Source: Croceivirga sp. (GTDB taxonomy: Bacteria > Bacteroidota > Bacteroidia > Flavobacteriales > Flavobacteriaceae). Taken from it: a stretch of DNA of 64,000 nucleotides. The stretch spans positions 1 to 64,000 of the forward strand of contig JANQSA010000009.1 in the NCBI GenBank assembly GCA_028284285.1, written 5' to 3'. How positions within the stretch are numbered: the stretch's first letter is position 1; each line of letters starts with the position of its first letter. The notes under the pieces were generated by a model. The model did no database searches. It saw nothing but the letters and a program-made list of their open reading frames with translations, and was not told the DNA's origin. The translations under genes were made by a program, and so were the position numbers. This document shows, in pieces, positions 34,343 to 44,085 of the stretch.

Positions 34343-35600
34343 TCAATGGTATTTGAACGGTTACGGTTGTTCCCTGCCCAATTTTGCTTTCCAAAGAGAT
34401 CTTACCCCCATGTTTTTTGACAATGGTCTTCACGTAATTTAACCCTAATCCAAATCCTTTTACCTTTTGGTTTTCCTCATCTTTAACGCGGTAGTATTTC
34501 TGAAAAACTTTGTCTTTTTCCGCATCCGTAATGCCTTTCCCGGTGTCCTGTACGGAAATAAAAAGCCAGTCCTTCTTTAAAAAGCTGGATAGGTGGATTG
34601 TAGGATGATCACCATATTTTTTTGCATTGTCCAACAAATTGTTTATTACATTTTCCAAATGGAACGCTTCTGCCCGTATGAAATAACCGGACCCCTCCAT
34701 GGAATAGGTAAACTCCATCTTTTCTAAACTACCCAATGTTTTAAACGCTTCACAGACCTTCTTTAAATTAGGATAAAAATCGATCGGTTCTAAATGCAAA
34801 ACGGCTTTTTTGCGTTCTACGGTAGCCAATTCCAGGACTTTTTCAATATGTCCGGTTAAACGTTCTCCTTGTTGCCTAATAATATTCAAAAAGGTCCTGT
34901 CTTTTTCCAGGACCTTATCCTCCAACAGCTTTGAGGCCAGATTTATGGAAAAAACCGGGGTTTTTAACTCATGAGTAAGGTTATTAATAAACTCGTCTGT
35001 TGTAGTGATCACGCTTTTTTGCCAATAATAGGTTCGCAATGCCCAAAGCACTACTAAAACAATTCCAATTAAAAACAATAGACTTGGTAAGGTAAGACCG
35101 TTCAACTGTGATAAAAAATAACCATTTAGATTATTGAATTTTAGGTTGAGGATAAAACGCTGATCAAAAAGTTTTGGCAAATACCCTTCCAAAAGTAAAG
35201 GATACGTAACAATGTTCTTATCGCTTTTGAATGTGTTGGGAGAATATAAGTAGTACGCAGAATCTCTTGCCATTAAGCTGTACGAAAAATCCGCCTCAAC
35301 TCCGTGTTTCGTCAGATTTTCGACCAAATAATCATTTAAAAAGTAACTGGAAGCATCAATTACACTGTCCGGGCTGGTCCTAAAAAAAGACGTATCCCTT
35401 TTCATAGCACTTGCCATTAAATAGGTAAGCTGATTTCTATTTCGAAGGCCCACTCCAATATCCGATATGGCTTTTTCCACCTTCTCATTAAATTGAACCT
35501 TAGCCAGGTTCAACCCTATTTGAAGATAGCGGTATTGTACAAAGGCCAGTCCAAAAATGGAAATAATGAATACAGCGATAAAAATTTTTCGTTTGTTCAA
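34329..35600 (-). CDS. Membrane sensor histidine kinase
   Basis: A 423-residue kinase with transmembrane helices at about residues 5-22 and 170-190 flanking a ~145-residue periplasmic sensor. There is no recognisable HAMP domain. The histidine box is F-I-N-N-L-T-H-E-L-K-T-P-V, the N-box N-N-L-L-D-N-A-K-K-Y-G, and the G boxes D-T-G-K-G-I and G-F-G-L-G-L. It is paired with the OmpR regulator downstream. The 249-base gap to the next gene contains no recognisable feature. Confidence 0.92.
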   Translation of the reverse strand: MNKRKIFIAVFIISIFGLAFVQYRYLQIGLNLAKVQFNEKVEKAISDIGVGLRNRNQLTYLMASAMKRDTSFFRTSPDSVIDASSYFLNDYLVENLTKHGVEADFSYSLMARDSAYYLYSPNTFKSDKNIVTYPLLLEGYLPKLFDQRFILNLKFNNLNGYFLSQLNGLTLPSLLFLIGIVLVVLWALRTYYWQKSVITTTDEFINNLTHELKTPVFSINLASKLLEDKVLEKDRTFLNIIRQQGERLTGHIEKVLELATVERKKAVLHLEPIDFYPNLKKVCEAFKTLGSLEKMEFTYSMEGSGYFIRAEAFHLENVINNLLDNAKKYGDHPTIHLSSFLKKDWLFISVQDTGKGITDAEKDKVFQKYYRVKDEENQKVKGFGLGLNYVKTIVKKHGGKISLESKIGQGTTVTVQIPLIAHG

Positions 35601-35849
35601 CGCTGAACCTTTTTCAAAAGTGATTTCAAGATAAGAAGCCTCAATAGATTTTGAAGCATATTAATCTTTCATTAATTCTTATTCATTTTTTGTTGATCTA
35701 AAGACATATTGTCCTTTAGTAGTTTTACATCAAGTTTAGGTTAATTTATACGTACAGGTCAGTTAGGCAGCTGGCCTGTAGATATTTAAAGGACCATCTA
35801 ATTCCATTTTCTTCTTTGTGAAAGCGCCAAGGGAAAAGACCAACATTTC

Positions 35850-36932
35850 TCAAAAATGTGCATCCACAATTTTATGAACAATGTCCCAATAATGCCTATC
35901 CCCATCCTTCTTTAAGCCGATATAGTTAAAAAGTCCCAGTTTGGTTTTGTGGGCAATAACCATATTCAACTTTGGGAAAACGGTAATGTATTGTCCCCCA
36001 TATCCAATGGCCGAAAATGCATCCTCATATTCCGGCTTAGCCTGAAAATTATCCAACAACCACCACATATATCCATACGACATATGTATGCCATCAGGAT
36101 CCGCCGGACCATAACGTTCCACAAGGGTTTCAAATGGGGTTACAGTGGTGGTGGTTTTCGTAATCCACTCTTTTGAAATCAACCGGTTTCCCTTCCATTC
36201 TCCTTTATTGAGCATTAATTGTCCCAATTTGGCCATATCCCGGGTGGACAGATATATGTGATAAGCGGGATACTGAGATTTACTTCGTTTTCCGGATTTT
36301 CTCTGATTTTTTATATTCCAATCCTGGAAACCCAGGGGTCTGGCAAATTGTTCTTCCAATTCCTGATAGATGGTTTTTTCCGCATATAGTTCAAAAATAT
36401 GTCCCGCCACATTAAAGTCCCAGTTGTTATAAACAAAATACTCTCCCGGCTTCACCGAACCCCTCGGTAAAAAATTCTTTTTATCATACCCGCCGTTGGA
36501 AGCAACATGATGTACCCCTGAACGCGAGTTGATGACATTGTCAATAGTTGCTGTCAGCTCTATGGGTAAAAGACCATCCTTTTCATTAATCCCGAGTTCG
36601 CCAAGGGTTGTGGTCAAATCAATAGTGCCATCTTCTACGTACTTTCCGTACAACATGCTTAATACGCTTTTTCTACAAGAAGCGATATAGCTAACCTTTT
36701 CCAAATCACCATATGAATAAGCTACTCTACCATCTTTAATAACAATCAAACCTGTAGTATTAGAATTCTTATCTATAAAGTGGGTTAGCCTATTTAACTC
36801 TTGTGCATCAAAGCCTGAAGAAGAAGGAGATGAATGATTTTCCCATGCAACCCCCTGAAAAGAAGGTTGTTGAGTAGCACAGCCCAAACATCCCAAAATA
36901 GTGGCCAGAAATAAAAACCTAATTGTTTTCAT
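35850..36932 (-). CDS. Serine hydrolase, beta-lactamase class C family, lipoprotein
   Basis: A 360-residue protein with a signal peptide ending L-G-C-L-G-C (lipobox, lipid Cys likely residue 18). The SxxK motif is A-S-C-R-K-S-V-L and the Tyr motif is Y-N-N. This family includes esterases and D-aminopeptidases more often than true beta-lactamases, so resistance should not be assumed. The ATG at 36932 (MKTIRFLFL) gives a good signal sequence; nine further bases of open frame lie upstream. Confidence 0.88.
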   Translation of the reverse strand: MKTIRFLFLATILGCLGCATQQPSFQGVAWENHSSPSSSGFDAQELNRLTHFIDKNSNTTGLIVIKDGRVAYSYGDLEKVSYIASCRKSVLSMLYGKYVEDGTIDLTTTLGELGINEKDGLLPIELTATIDNVINSRSGVHHVASNGGYDKKNFLPRGSVKPGEYFVYNNWDFNVAGHIFELYAEKTIYQELEEQFARPLGFQDWNIKNQRKSGKRSKSQYPAYHIYLSTRDMAKLGQLMLNKGEWKGNRLISKEWITKTTTTVTPFETLVERYGPADPDGIHMSYGYMWWLLDNFQAKPEYEDAFSAIGYGGQYITVFPKLNMVIAHKTKLGLFNYIGLKKDGDRHYWDIVHKIVDAHF

Positions 36933-36985
36933 ATTTACCATTTAGGGTAAAAGATAACCCGAAACCAAAATTGTTACCGCCATAC

Positions 36986-37870
36986 TTACCTCAAATGCTT
37001 TTTAAAGAAATCCATTGTCCTTGACCAGGCTAATTCAGCAGCTGGTTTATCATAACGAGGTGTAGACGTATTATGAAAACCGTGGTTTACCTCAGGATAC
37101 ATGAAAGCCTGATAATTTTTACCGTGTTTTTTTAACGCCTTTTCGTATTCCGGCCATCCGGCATTTACCCTTTTGTCCAGCCCGGCAAACTGCAATAGCA
37201 GCGGCGCTTTTATCTTATCAATATCTTCCTTGGGCTGACCTCCGTAAAACGGTACCGCTGCTGCTAAATCCGCTACCCTTACCGCCATCATATTAGATAT
37301 CCATCCACCAAAACAGAAGCCTACCACGCCTACTTTTCCCGAGCAGTCTTTGTGGTTTTTCAAATAGTCAAAAGCAGCTATAAAATCTTCCAACATTTCA
37401 TACCGATCCCTCTGGCGCTGCATTGCCCTGCCTTCATCATCATTTCCCGGATATCCACCCAGAGGAGAGAGCGCATCCGGCGCCAGGGTGATAAATCCCT
37501 CCAAAGCCGCCCGGCGTGCAGTATCTTCAATATAGGGATTGAGTCCTCTGTTTTCGTGAACCACAACGATACCGCCTAGTTTCCCTTCAAATTGCTTTGG
37601 TTTGGAAAGCAATCCCCTTATTTCGCCTCCTCCTTTAACTGAATTATAGGTAATAAAGTTGGAATCCAGTTCAGGATCATTCGGGTTAACCAGAAGCGTA
37701 TCCCTATAATTTGGCATTACAAAACTAAGTAAGGAAGCTACCGTAATACCACCAACGGCATAAACAGAAAGCTTTTCAATGAATTCCCGCCGTTGTAGTT
37801 TATTGTGCGCGTAAGCATCGTAAAGATCAAATACTTCTTGCCGGATATCTGTTTTTTGTAATTTTTTCAT
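36986..37870 (-). CDS. Dienelactone hydrolase family protein with Tat-like signal
   Basis: A 294-residue alpha/beta hydrolase. The nucleophile Cys lies in V-G-V-V-G-F-C-F-G-G, with a late Asp (A-G-L-D-K-R-V) and His (N-H-G-F-H-N). The N-terminus has Q-R-R-E-F-I-E-K-L followed by a hydrophobic stretch, resembling a twin-arginine signal, so it is probably exported folded. Several upstream Met codons exist; the chosen one starts MKKLQKTDIRQE. The substrate is unknown. Confidence 0.88.
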   Translation of the reverse strand: MKKLQKTDIRQEVFDLYDAYAHNKLQRREFIEKLSVYAVGGITVASLLSFVMPNYRDTLLVNPNDPELDSNFITYNSVKGGGEIRGLLSKPKQFEGKLGGIVVVHENRGLNPYIEDTARRAALEGFITLAPDALSPLGGYPGNDDEGRAMQRQRDRYEMLEDFIAAFDYLKNHKDCSGKVGVVGFCFGGWISNMMAVRVADLAAAVPFYGGQPKEDIDKIKAPLLLQFAGLDKRVNAGWPEYEKALKKHGKNYQAFMYPEVNHGFHNTSTPRYDKPAAELAWSRTMDFFKKHLR

Positions 37871-37985
37871 TTTTAAGGACATCATCAATTTCCTTAAAAA
37901 TACCATTTATTTGTGTTCAGAATTGCACAAAGGAATCAATATCATACCCAAAAGAATAGGCCATAAGTTAGAATCTGGCACAGAC

Positions 37986-38408
37986 TTATTCTAAATCTGA
38001 TTCTTCAATCACAAACAGAATAGCAGAATCCCATTCTCCCGTACTTCGCAATTGCCAGTCATTAACGGTATCAAAAATATTTTTTGGTTCGGATTCCGGT
38101 CTCCAGGTTTTTAGAACTTCATTTTGCAGGGAGAGTACCGCAATCGAATCGAATATATCGTAGTCCAATTGAGTGGGTTTTCCGGCAACCTCACAGTACG
38201 AGTCTTCTTCAATTAATAGTTTCTCTCCTTGGGTGATCGTTTTTGACTTTCTAAAAATCACTGTACTTGAATACCAATTTATGATCAAATCCTGGCTTGT
38301 ATTATTCCGAATTTCCACATCCAGGCAACCCACGGGATCACATCCTGTAAGTACACAATGGATCAACAGTAGTACCAGTTTAAGTATCCTTATTTTCCAG
38401 GTTCTCAC
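37986..38408 (-). CDS. Hypothetical lipoprotein
   Basis: A 140-residue protein with a hydrophobic leader ending V-L-T-G-C, a standard lipobox, then D-P-V-G-C-L-D-V-E-I-R-N-N-T, which looks like the first strand of a small beta-sandwich. I do not recognise a family. It is a single gene with 134 bases to the next gene upstream in transcription. Confidence 0.7.
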   Translation of the reverse strand: MRTWKIRILKLVLLLIHCVLTGCDPVGCLDVEIRNNTSQDLIINWYSSTVIFRKSKTITQGEKLLIEEDSYCEVAGKPTQLDYDIFDSIAVLSLQNEVLKTWRPESEPKNIFDTVNDWQLRSTGEWDSAILFVIEESDLE

Positions 38409-38542
38409 GGTTTTTTATCCTATTACCACCTAAAATTAGTGTTACCCTAAGAGCTTTCCTATTTCTTTTACGAAAAAAATAAATTTTAGTACTCCTTCAA
38501 CAGGCTTGCTAAATGTAACCTAAAACCAAACGGACAAGATTC

Positions 38543-39838
38543 CTAGTGGGAAGTCAAAAGCACCACTAATTCTTTCCATGTGGGCTTTGTATGCAAGGCG
38601 AGTAGATCCGTATCGGACAACATTTCTTCTACTACATCCGAATGCCTGTAAATAAGCACTTTGAGAATTCTAAAGCTCATATTCAATGCCTTTTCGGAAC
38701 CGGTTTTTGACAATAAGACTGCTGCGGTATATAGTTGGGTATCCGTTAGATCACCATAAAAATCTATCGCTTTCTTTAACTGCGACATACCGTCATCCAC
38801 GGATCCTTTTTGTAGTAAATCCTTAAATACGGTAAAACATTTCTGTGCCAGGCGGTGATTAGCCTTTGCCATTTTTATCGATTCCTCCGGCTGAGGTGGG
38901 GTATAATCCACACCGTGGTAAATGGCATAAACCTCAATGGGTTCTGCTAGTCCCAACTCCTTTCTCCTGGTATTCACTAAATGCGGGGAGGCAATAGGGT
39001 AAGCAAAACCATTTCCGAAACTTGTCCCATATTGCTGTTTACGCCAGGTGTCCCGGGAGATCCTATCGCTTAGCTCAGCGAAATGATTGATATCGGTATC
39101 CCCAATTTTGGCAGCTTCCCCAATTAACGCCAGACACTTTTCTTTGAAAAAGATGTCAGGATGATGCTGTGCTATGGCCCAGGCTATTTTTGTCCCTTCT
39201 TTACCAACAAGCCGAAACCCCGGCCAACCGTAGAGGTCCACAATGCTATCCAGGTACTTCTTATTGCTATTCCAGCGCTCCTTTACAGGTAAAAAGAGGA
39301 TCGCAGCCTGCTGCTCCGTGGCAGCAGAATCCAACTGTTGTAACTGCTGATTGTATTCAGACAATGCGCTTTGATCCTTTTCCCATAGATCCTTTAAGAG
39401 ATGTAATACTTCCGGATTTTCTATCCGGTTCTGTTCCTCCGCTATCAATCCTTCAATTTTTTGTAGTAACCGCCCCCATTCTTCGGTGTCGTGTAATTGC
39501 TTCAATGCGGGTAACGATTTTAGTAGGTTTTCATCCCTTAAGCCACTCTCAATAGCCTTATCTACCCCTTGTAACGCCTGTTCTCGCATAGTATTTGGGG
39601 CATAAATAGTAGCACTAAGAAGGTACATTTCCCAGTTCTTTTTAGGCATGGCCTCCGCAGCAGCAAATAGCATATCTGCCGTGGCAATATCCGGTCCTTC
39701 CATTAGTCCTTTGTAGGCATTCAACACTTGTTTGACCCAAACGGGATTGAAATTTTCCCGGTTGTGTTCCATCTCCTGTGCGCAAAGGGCAGGGTGAAGT
39801 ACTACTGTAGCAAGTATGCCATAGAGGAAATTTTTCAT
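38543..39838 (-). CDS. Exported protein with DUF6624-like domain
   Basis: A 431-residue protein with a signal peptide (cleavage near L-C-A-Q). Residues about 30-130 are helical and TPR-like. Residues about 145-300 resemble DUF6624: D-L-Y-G-W-P-G-F-R-L-V-G, A-W-A-I-A-Q-H-H, A-E-L-S-D-R-I and the Q-Q-Y-G-T-S motif. The C-terminal third is helical and unassigned. No function is known. It has no operon partner close by. Confidence 0.65.
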   Translation of the reverse strand: MKNFLYGILATVVLHPALCAQEMEHNRENFNPVWVKQVLNAYKGLMEGPDIATADMLFAAAEAMPKKNWEMYLLSATIYAPNTMREQALQGVDKAIESGLRDENLLKSLPALKQLHDTEEWGRLLQKIEGLIAEEQNRIENPEVLHLLKDLWEKDQSALSEYNQQLQQLDSAATEQQAAILFLPVKERWNSNKKYLDSIVDLYGWPGFRLVGKEGTKIAWAIAQHHPDIFFKEKCLALIGEAAKIGDTDINHFAELSDRISRDTWRKQQYGTSFGNGFAYPIASPHLVNTRRKELGLAEPIEVYAIYHGVDYTPPQPEESIKMAKANHRLAQKCFTVFKDLLQKGSVDDGMSQLKKAIDFYGDLTDTQLYTAAVLLSKTGSEKALNMSFRILKVLIYRHSDVVEEMLSDTDLLALHTKPTWKELVVLLTSH

Positions 39839-39914
39839 TTCAAGTGAGATCAAAAGGTTGCTGCTACAAAACAACTTCTAATCCCTGTATAAAAATAGAA
39901 TGAAATTAGCCTTG

Positions 39915-40727
39915 TTAAAGCTTGCAGTATTCTTTGGGTAAATACCCTGTAAAGGTCTTAAAGGCACGGGTAAAATGGCTTTGATCGGAAAAGCCACACT
40001 CCAAAGCGGTCTGTCCTATGGATTGATCGGAGTTCCTAAGTAATTCCAGTGCCTTCAGTACTTTTAGTTTTCGCTGATATTCCCCCAAAGTACAGCACAA
40101 GTGTTTTCGGAATCCTTTGGATATTGTCACAGGGTGCACTTGCACCGAAGTGGCCAAATCTCCCAACAAAAGGGTTTCATTCCATCGATCATGTATCACT
40201 TCCAGCAGTTTTCGCAACCAAAAAGGGCGTTCGTTTTCACAGGTATTGCCTTTCAATCGGTAAAAAAAGTCCAGGAGTAACATGGTAATCGCATCTTCGC
40301 TATACTCATCTTCCCAGTACGATTCCTTTAAAATCTGCAAAAAAACCAAATGTGCATCCATATTTTTCTGTGCCACACTTTCAATAGTACTTTCTTCATA
40401 GCCGTACTCCTCTAAAAAATTAGCGTCAAATTCAAGCCCGATATGCATAGAAGGAACAGGATGGTAATCGTTCCTGTGAAGTTCAAACCGCCTATAAAAA
40501 TTCAGCATTCCCGTTTTTCGCTCATAGACACGGTGCTCCCTGAATTCCCTATTACCGCCGAAGAGTACATAGCTCAGCATTGGGTTGGAGTGGCAATGCC
40601 ATTTGGGCACATTCTCCTTACCATCGCGTTTAGACAAACTCACCGTAAAACGTCCGGAGTGTGACAGGCGGCAATCTGGCGCAAGATTTTCACCTCGTTC
40701 TAATATAATTACCTCTTTTGTAACCAT
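39915..40727 (-). CDS. AraC-family transcriptional regulator
   Basis: A 270-residue protein with an N-terminal cupin-like sensing half (H-C-H-S-N-P-M-L near residue 45) and a C-terminal AraC domain with two helix-turn-helix units: L-G-D-L-A-T-S-V-Q-V-H-P-V-T-I-S-K-G-F and I-G-Q-T-A-L-E-C-G-F-S-D-Q-S-H-F-T-R-A-F-K. The ATG at 40727 (MVTKEVIIL) is preferred. The neighbours are valS and the DUF6624-like gene; neither suggests the regulon. Confidence 0.9.
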   Translation of the reverse strand: MVTKEVIILERGENLAPDCRLSHSGRFTVSLSKRDGKENVPKWHCHSNPMLSYVLFGGNREFREHRVYERKTGMLNFYRRFELHRNDYHPVPSMHIGLEFDANFLEEYGYEESTIESVAQKNMDAHLVFLQILKESYWEDEYSEDAITMLLLDFFYRLKGNTCENERPFWLRKLLEVIHDRWNETLLLGDLATSVQVHPVTISKGFRKHLCCTLGEYQRKLKVLKALELLRNSDQSIGQTALECGFSDQSHFTRAFKTFTGYLPKEYCKL

Positions 40728-40823
40728 AGTTTGCTGGAAAAATAAAACTATTTTACCAAAGGGAGGGTTTTCCGGTTCTCCAAACCTTATAGTATTCGTT
40801 GGGCTACAGCACAATTGAGGCTT

Positions 40824-43454
40824 TTATTCGAGGTTGGCCAAACTTTTCTCTAACGTTTCAATTTTAGCCTCCGCATCAACGGCTTTTTTGCGTTCCAAGG
40901 CCACCACTTCGGAAGGGGCATTGTTCACAAAACGCTCATTGGATAACTTCTTTTGGACGGAAGCTAAAAAGCCGCGAGTGTACTTTAGCTCTTCGTTGAG
41001 CTTTTGGATCTCCGCTTCAACATCAATAGCTCCTGTCACCGGAACAAAATATTCATTGCTTTTAACCCTAAAACTAAGCGCTCCATCTACAGGGGCCTCC
41101 ACCGTTTCAATTTCCGTGATATTCCCCAGTTTTTTAATGATAGCATCCATAGGAGCTACCGATTCTTCACCGCTTAGCTCCATAAGTTGGAGGGCATCCC
41201 TGTTAGGGATATTTTTTTCTTTTCGTATCGTTCGTATACCCGAAATCACTTCTGAGGCAAACTCAAATTCCAAAATCACTTTACCGTTGAAATCAGCTGT
41301 TTTCGGCCAGTTTGCAATACACAACGCCTGCTCTTTAGTGCGTTCATCAATATGTTGCCAGACCTCTTCCGTTAAGAACGGCATAAAAGGGTGTAAAATC
41401 TTTAGGTTTTGCTCAAACCAAAAAATAACTGTCTCAAAAGTCTTTTGGTCAATAGGTTGTTGGTATTCTGGTTTTACAATCTCAAGCAGCCAGGAACAAA
41501 AGTCGTCCCAGACCAACTTATATATAGCCATAAGTGCATCTGATATGCGATACTTTTCAAAATATCCCTCAATTTCCCTTAATACCTGGTTGAAACGGGA
41601 TGTATACCAATCCAGCCCAATTTTTGCTGCGCGGGGCTGATCCAAATCGGCCACTTCCCAACCTTTCACCAATCGGAAGGCATTCCATATTTTATTAGCA
41701 AAATTGGCGCCTTGCTGGCAAAGGACTTCATCAAACAACAGATCATTCCCCGCCGCAGAGCTCAACAACAAACCAACGCGTACGCCGTCTGCCCCAAAAT
41801 TTTCTATAAGTTGCAGGGCATCAGGAGAATTCCCCAACGATTTGGACATTTTCCGTCGTTGCTTGTCACGGACCAATCCGGTGAAATATACATTTTGAAA
41901 GGGCCGTTCATTACGAAATTCATACCCCGCCACAATCATGCGGGCCACCCAGAAAAAGAGAATATCCGGAGCAGTAACCAGATCGTTGGTAGGATAATAA
42001 TATTTGATCTCTGGATTATCAGGTGCTAATATCCCCCCAAAAACACTAATGGGCCAAAGCCAGGAGGAGAACCAGGTATCCAAAACATCCGGATCCTGGT
42101 TGAGATCATTGGCAGTTAGCGCATCGTTTTGAGTACGTGCTTTAGCCAGTTCCAGTGCCTCTTCAATGTTCCTGGCCACAACAAAGTCATCTTTCCCCTC
42201 TCCAAAATAATAGGCTGGGATCTGTTGTCCCCACCATAATTGCCGGGAAACATTCCAGTCCCGAATGTTTTCCATCCAATGCCGATAGGTATTTTCGAAC
42301 TTCTTGGGAAAAAGCCTTACCTCCCCCTTTTCCATCACAGCCTCCAGGGCGGGCTTTGCCAAATCCTCCATTTTGAGGAACCATTGGTCCAAAAGCCGCG
42401 GTTCAATAACTGCCTTAGTCCGTTCGGAAGTGCCTACTTTATTGAGATAGGGTTCGGTTTTTCCCAAAAAGCCTTTTTCTTCAAGTTCTTTGGCAATTTC
42501 CTTCCGGACAACAAAACGATCCTTCCCCTCGTAGTGTAGTCCATTAGCATTTAAGGTGGCGTCATCATTAAAAATATCAACAACCTCCAGATCATGTTTG
42601 TCACCCAGATTTTTATCATTCTCATCATGAGCCGGCGTTACTTTTAGGCAGCCGGTCCCAAATTCTATATCTACATAGTTATCTTCAATAATTGGGATTA
42701 CCCGATTGCATATGGGTACAATGGCCTTTTTACCTTTCAGATGCCGGTATCTTTCATCATTAGGGTTGATGCAAATTGCAGTATCGCCCAAAATGGTCTC
42801 CGGACGTGTAGTTGCTATGGTCACTATCTCATCAGAGCCTTCAACGGGATACGCCAGGTAATACAATAATCCCTGCCGCTCTTCATACACTACTTCTTCA
42901 TCGGAAAGCGTGGTTTTGGCCTGAGGGTCCCAGTTTACCATGCGATATCCCCTGTAAATGAGTCCTTTATGGTACAAGTCCACAAAAACCTTGATCACCG
43001 AGGCTGACATATCGTCATCCATAGTAAACTTAGTCCGTTTCCAGTCGCAGGAGCATCCCAGTTTTCGTAATTGTTTAAGAATTACCCCGCCATATGCATT
43101 AGTCCAGTCCCAGGCCTGCTTTAAAAACGCTTCCCGGGTCAACTCTGATTTGGAAATTCCCTCCTCCTTTAATTTTGCTACTACCTTAGCTTCTGTGGCA
43201 ATAGAGGCGTGATCCATTCCCGGGACCCAACAGGCGTTCTTTCCCTCCAGCCTCGCTTTCCGTATCAATACGTCCTGCAGGGTATTATTAAGCATATGTC
43301 CCATATGTAACACCCCGGTAACATTAGGTGGCGGAATTACAATAGTGTAAGGCTCTCTATCATCCGGTATGGAGGTAAAATAATCGTTCTCTTCCCAGTA
43401 TGCATACCAGCGCTCCTCTACCTTTTGGGGTTCATATTTGGAAGGAATTTGCAT
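40824..43454 (-). CDS. valS: Valyl-tRNA synthetase
   Basis: An 876-residue class I synthetase. The HIGH motif appears as P-P-N-V-T-G-V-L-H-M-G-H and the KMSKS motif as R-R-K-M-S-K-S-L-G-N. The editing domain, anticodon-binding domain and C-terminal coiled coil (R-G-F-L-A-S-V-Q-K-K-L) are all present, so it is full-length. The ATG at 43454 (MQIPSKYEPQKVEERWYAYW) is the family start; the frame is open for 61 codons further, into the divergent promoter region. Confidence 0.96.
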   Translation of the reverse strand: MQIPSKYEPQKVEERWYAYWEENDYFTSIPDDREPYTIVIPPPNVTGVLHMGHMLNNTLQDVLIRKARLEGKNACWVPGMDHASIATEAKVVAKLKEEGISKSELTREAFLKQAWDWTNAYGGVILKQLRKLGCSCDWKRTKFTMDDDMSASVIKVFVDLYHKGLIYRGYRMVNWDPQAKTTLSDEEVVYEERQGLLYYLAYPVEGSDEIVTIATTRPETILGDTAICINPNDERYRHLKGKKAIVPICNRVIPIIEDNYVDIEFGTGCLKVTPAHDENDKNLGDKHDLEVVDIFNDDATLNANGLHYEGKDRFVVRKEIAKELEEKGFLGKTEPYLNKVGTSERTKAVIEPRLLDQWFLKMEDLAKPALEAVMEKGEVRLFPKKFENTYRHWMENIRDWNVSRQLWWGQQIPAYYFGEGKDDFVVARNIEEALELAKARTQNDALTANDLNQDPDVLDTWFSSWLWPISVFGGILAPDNPEIKYYYPTNDLVTAPDILFFWVARMIVAGYEFRNERPFQNVYFTGLVRDKQRRKMSKSLGNSPDALQLIENFGADGVRVGLLLSSAAGNDLLFDEVLCQQGANFANKIWNAFRLVKGWEVADLDQPRAAKIGLDWYTSRFNQVLREIEGYFEKYRISDALMAIYKLVWDDFCSWLLEIVKPEYQQPIDQKTFETVIFWFEQNLKILHPFMPFLTEEVWQHIDERTKEQALCIANWPKTADFNGKVILEFEFASEVISGIRTIRKEKNIPNRDALQLMELSGEESVAPMDAIIKKLGNITEIETVEAPVDGALSFRVKSNEYFVPVTGAIDVEAEIQKLNEELKYTRGFLASVQKKLSNERFVNNAPSEVVALERKKAVDAEAKIETLEKSLANLE

Positions 43455-43595
43455 ATTCGGTATAATTTTTGTCAAAATAAGAAAAGGACTGGTCTTTTTT
43501 GGAAAGCATGGAATTAACAATGTTAAGCTTTCATGAATAACCAATCCACTGAATACGAAACAAAAATAAACATCGTTATAACATAACGAAAGAAT

Positions 43596-43626
43596 TTTGG
43601 AGGAAGGTTGAAAACGCCTACTTTTG
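43596..43626 (+). promoter_or_regulatory. Promoter of the DUF1573 gene
   Basis: TTTG at 43596-43599 and TACTTTTG at 43619-43626 are spaced by 19 bases, the canonical Bacteroidetes -33/-7 arrangement. The predicted start is about 43631, 17 bases before the ATG. This is one of the best promoter matches in the window. Confidence 0.75.
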
Positions 43627-43647
43627 AATTCACCCAAAACTAAAAAA

Positions 43648-44034
43648 ATGAAAAGAGGAATATTTTTATTGTTTATAGGGCTTTTGGCCCTTACCGTGAA
43701 GGCTCAGGAAAAAAGCGCTAAGATCGAGTTCAAGAGCGAAACCATTGACTATGGGGAAATTGAAAAAGGCAGCGACGGAATCCGCGTCTTCGAATTTACC
43801 AATACCGGGGATGTCCCTTTGGTGATTAGTGATGTGAAGTCCAGCTGTGGTTGTACAATTCCCAAGAAGCCTGAGGCACCAGTATTGCCGGGAAAAACAG
43901 GAGAAATCCAGGTGAAATATGATACCAATCGTGTAGGACCTATCAGAAAAGCGATAACGGTTACTTCCAATGCAGATACTCCCACCAAAGTACTTAAAAT
44001 CAAAGGTACAGTCCTGGCCGAGGATTCAAAATAA
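43648..44034 (+). CDS. DUF1573 domain exported protein
   Basis: A 128-residue protein with a signal peptide (cleavage after V-K-A-Q) and one DUF1573 domain: F-K-S-E-T-I-D-Y-G-E-I-E-K-G, F-T-N-T-G-D-V-P-L-V-I, S-S-C-G-C-T-I-P and the late I-T-V-T-S-N-A strand. It has an Ig-like (ASPM/SPD-2/Hydin) fold. The function is unknown; such proteins are abundant in Bacteroidetes envelopes. The ATG at 43648 sits 22 bases behind the -7 box. Confidence 0.92.
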   Translation: MKRGIFLLFIGLLALTVKAQEKSAKIEFKSETIDYGEIEKGSDGIRVFEFTNTGDVPLVISDVKSSCGCTIPKKPEAPVLPGKTGEIQVKYDTNRVGPIRKAITVTSNADTPTKVLKIKGTVLAEDSK

Positions 44035-44056
44035 AAAGAATAAATTACAGTGCATT

Positions 44057-44085
44057 AAGGCCTCAATTATTATTGGGGCCTTTTT
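44057..44085 (+). terminator. Intrinsic terminator after the DUF1573 gene
   Basis: AAGGCC-T-CAAT pairs with ATTG-G-GGCCTT (one U-G pair) over a 4-base loop, followed by five T. It overlaps the last codons of the convergent protease gene, whose stop is at 44070. Confidence 0.85.

Noticed and set aside
35850-36932. Beta-lactam resistance gene
   Set aside because: The SxxK and Y-x-N motifs place it in the broad class C-like serine hydrolase family, but lipoprotein forms of this kind are mostly esterases or peptidases; resistance is not supported.
40834-41640. Long plus-strand ORF (268 codons) opposite valS
   Set aside because: It is the antisense shadow of a strongly conserved synthetase; its Ser-rich composition mirrors the reverse frame of valS.
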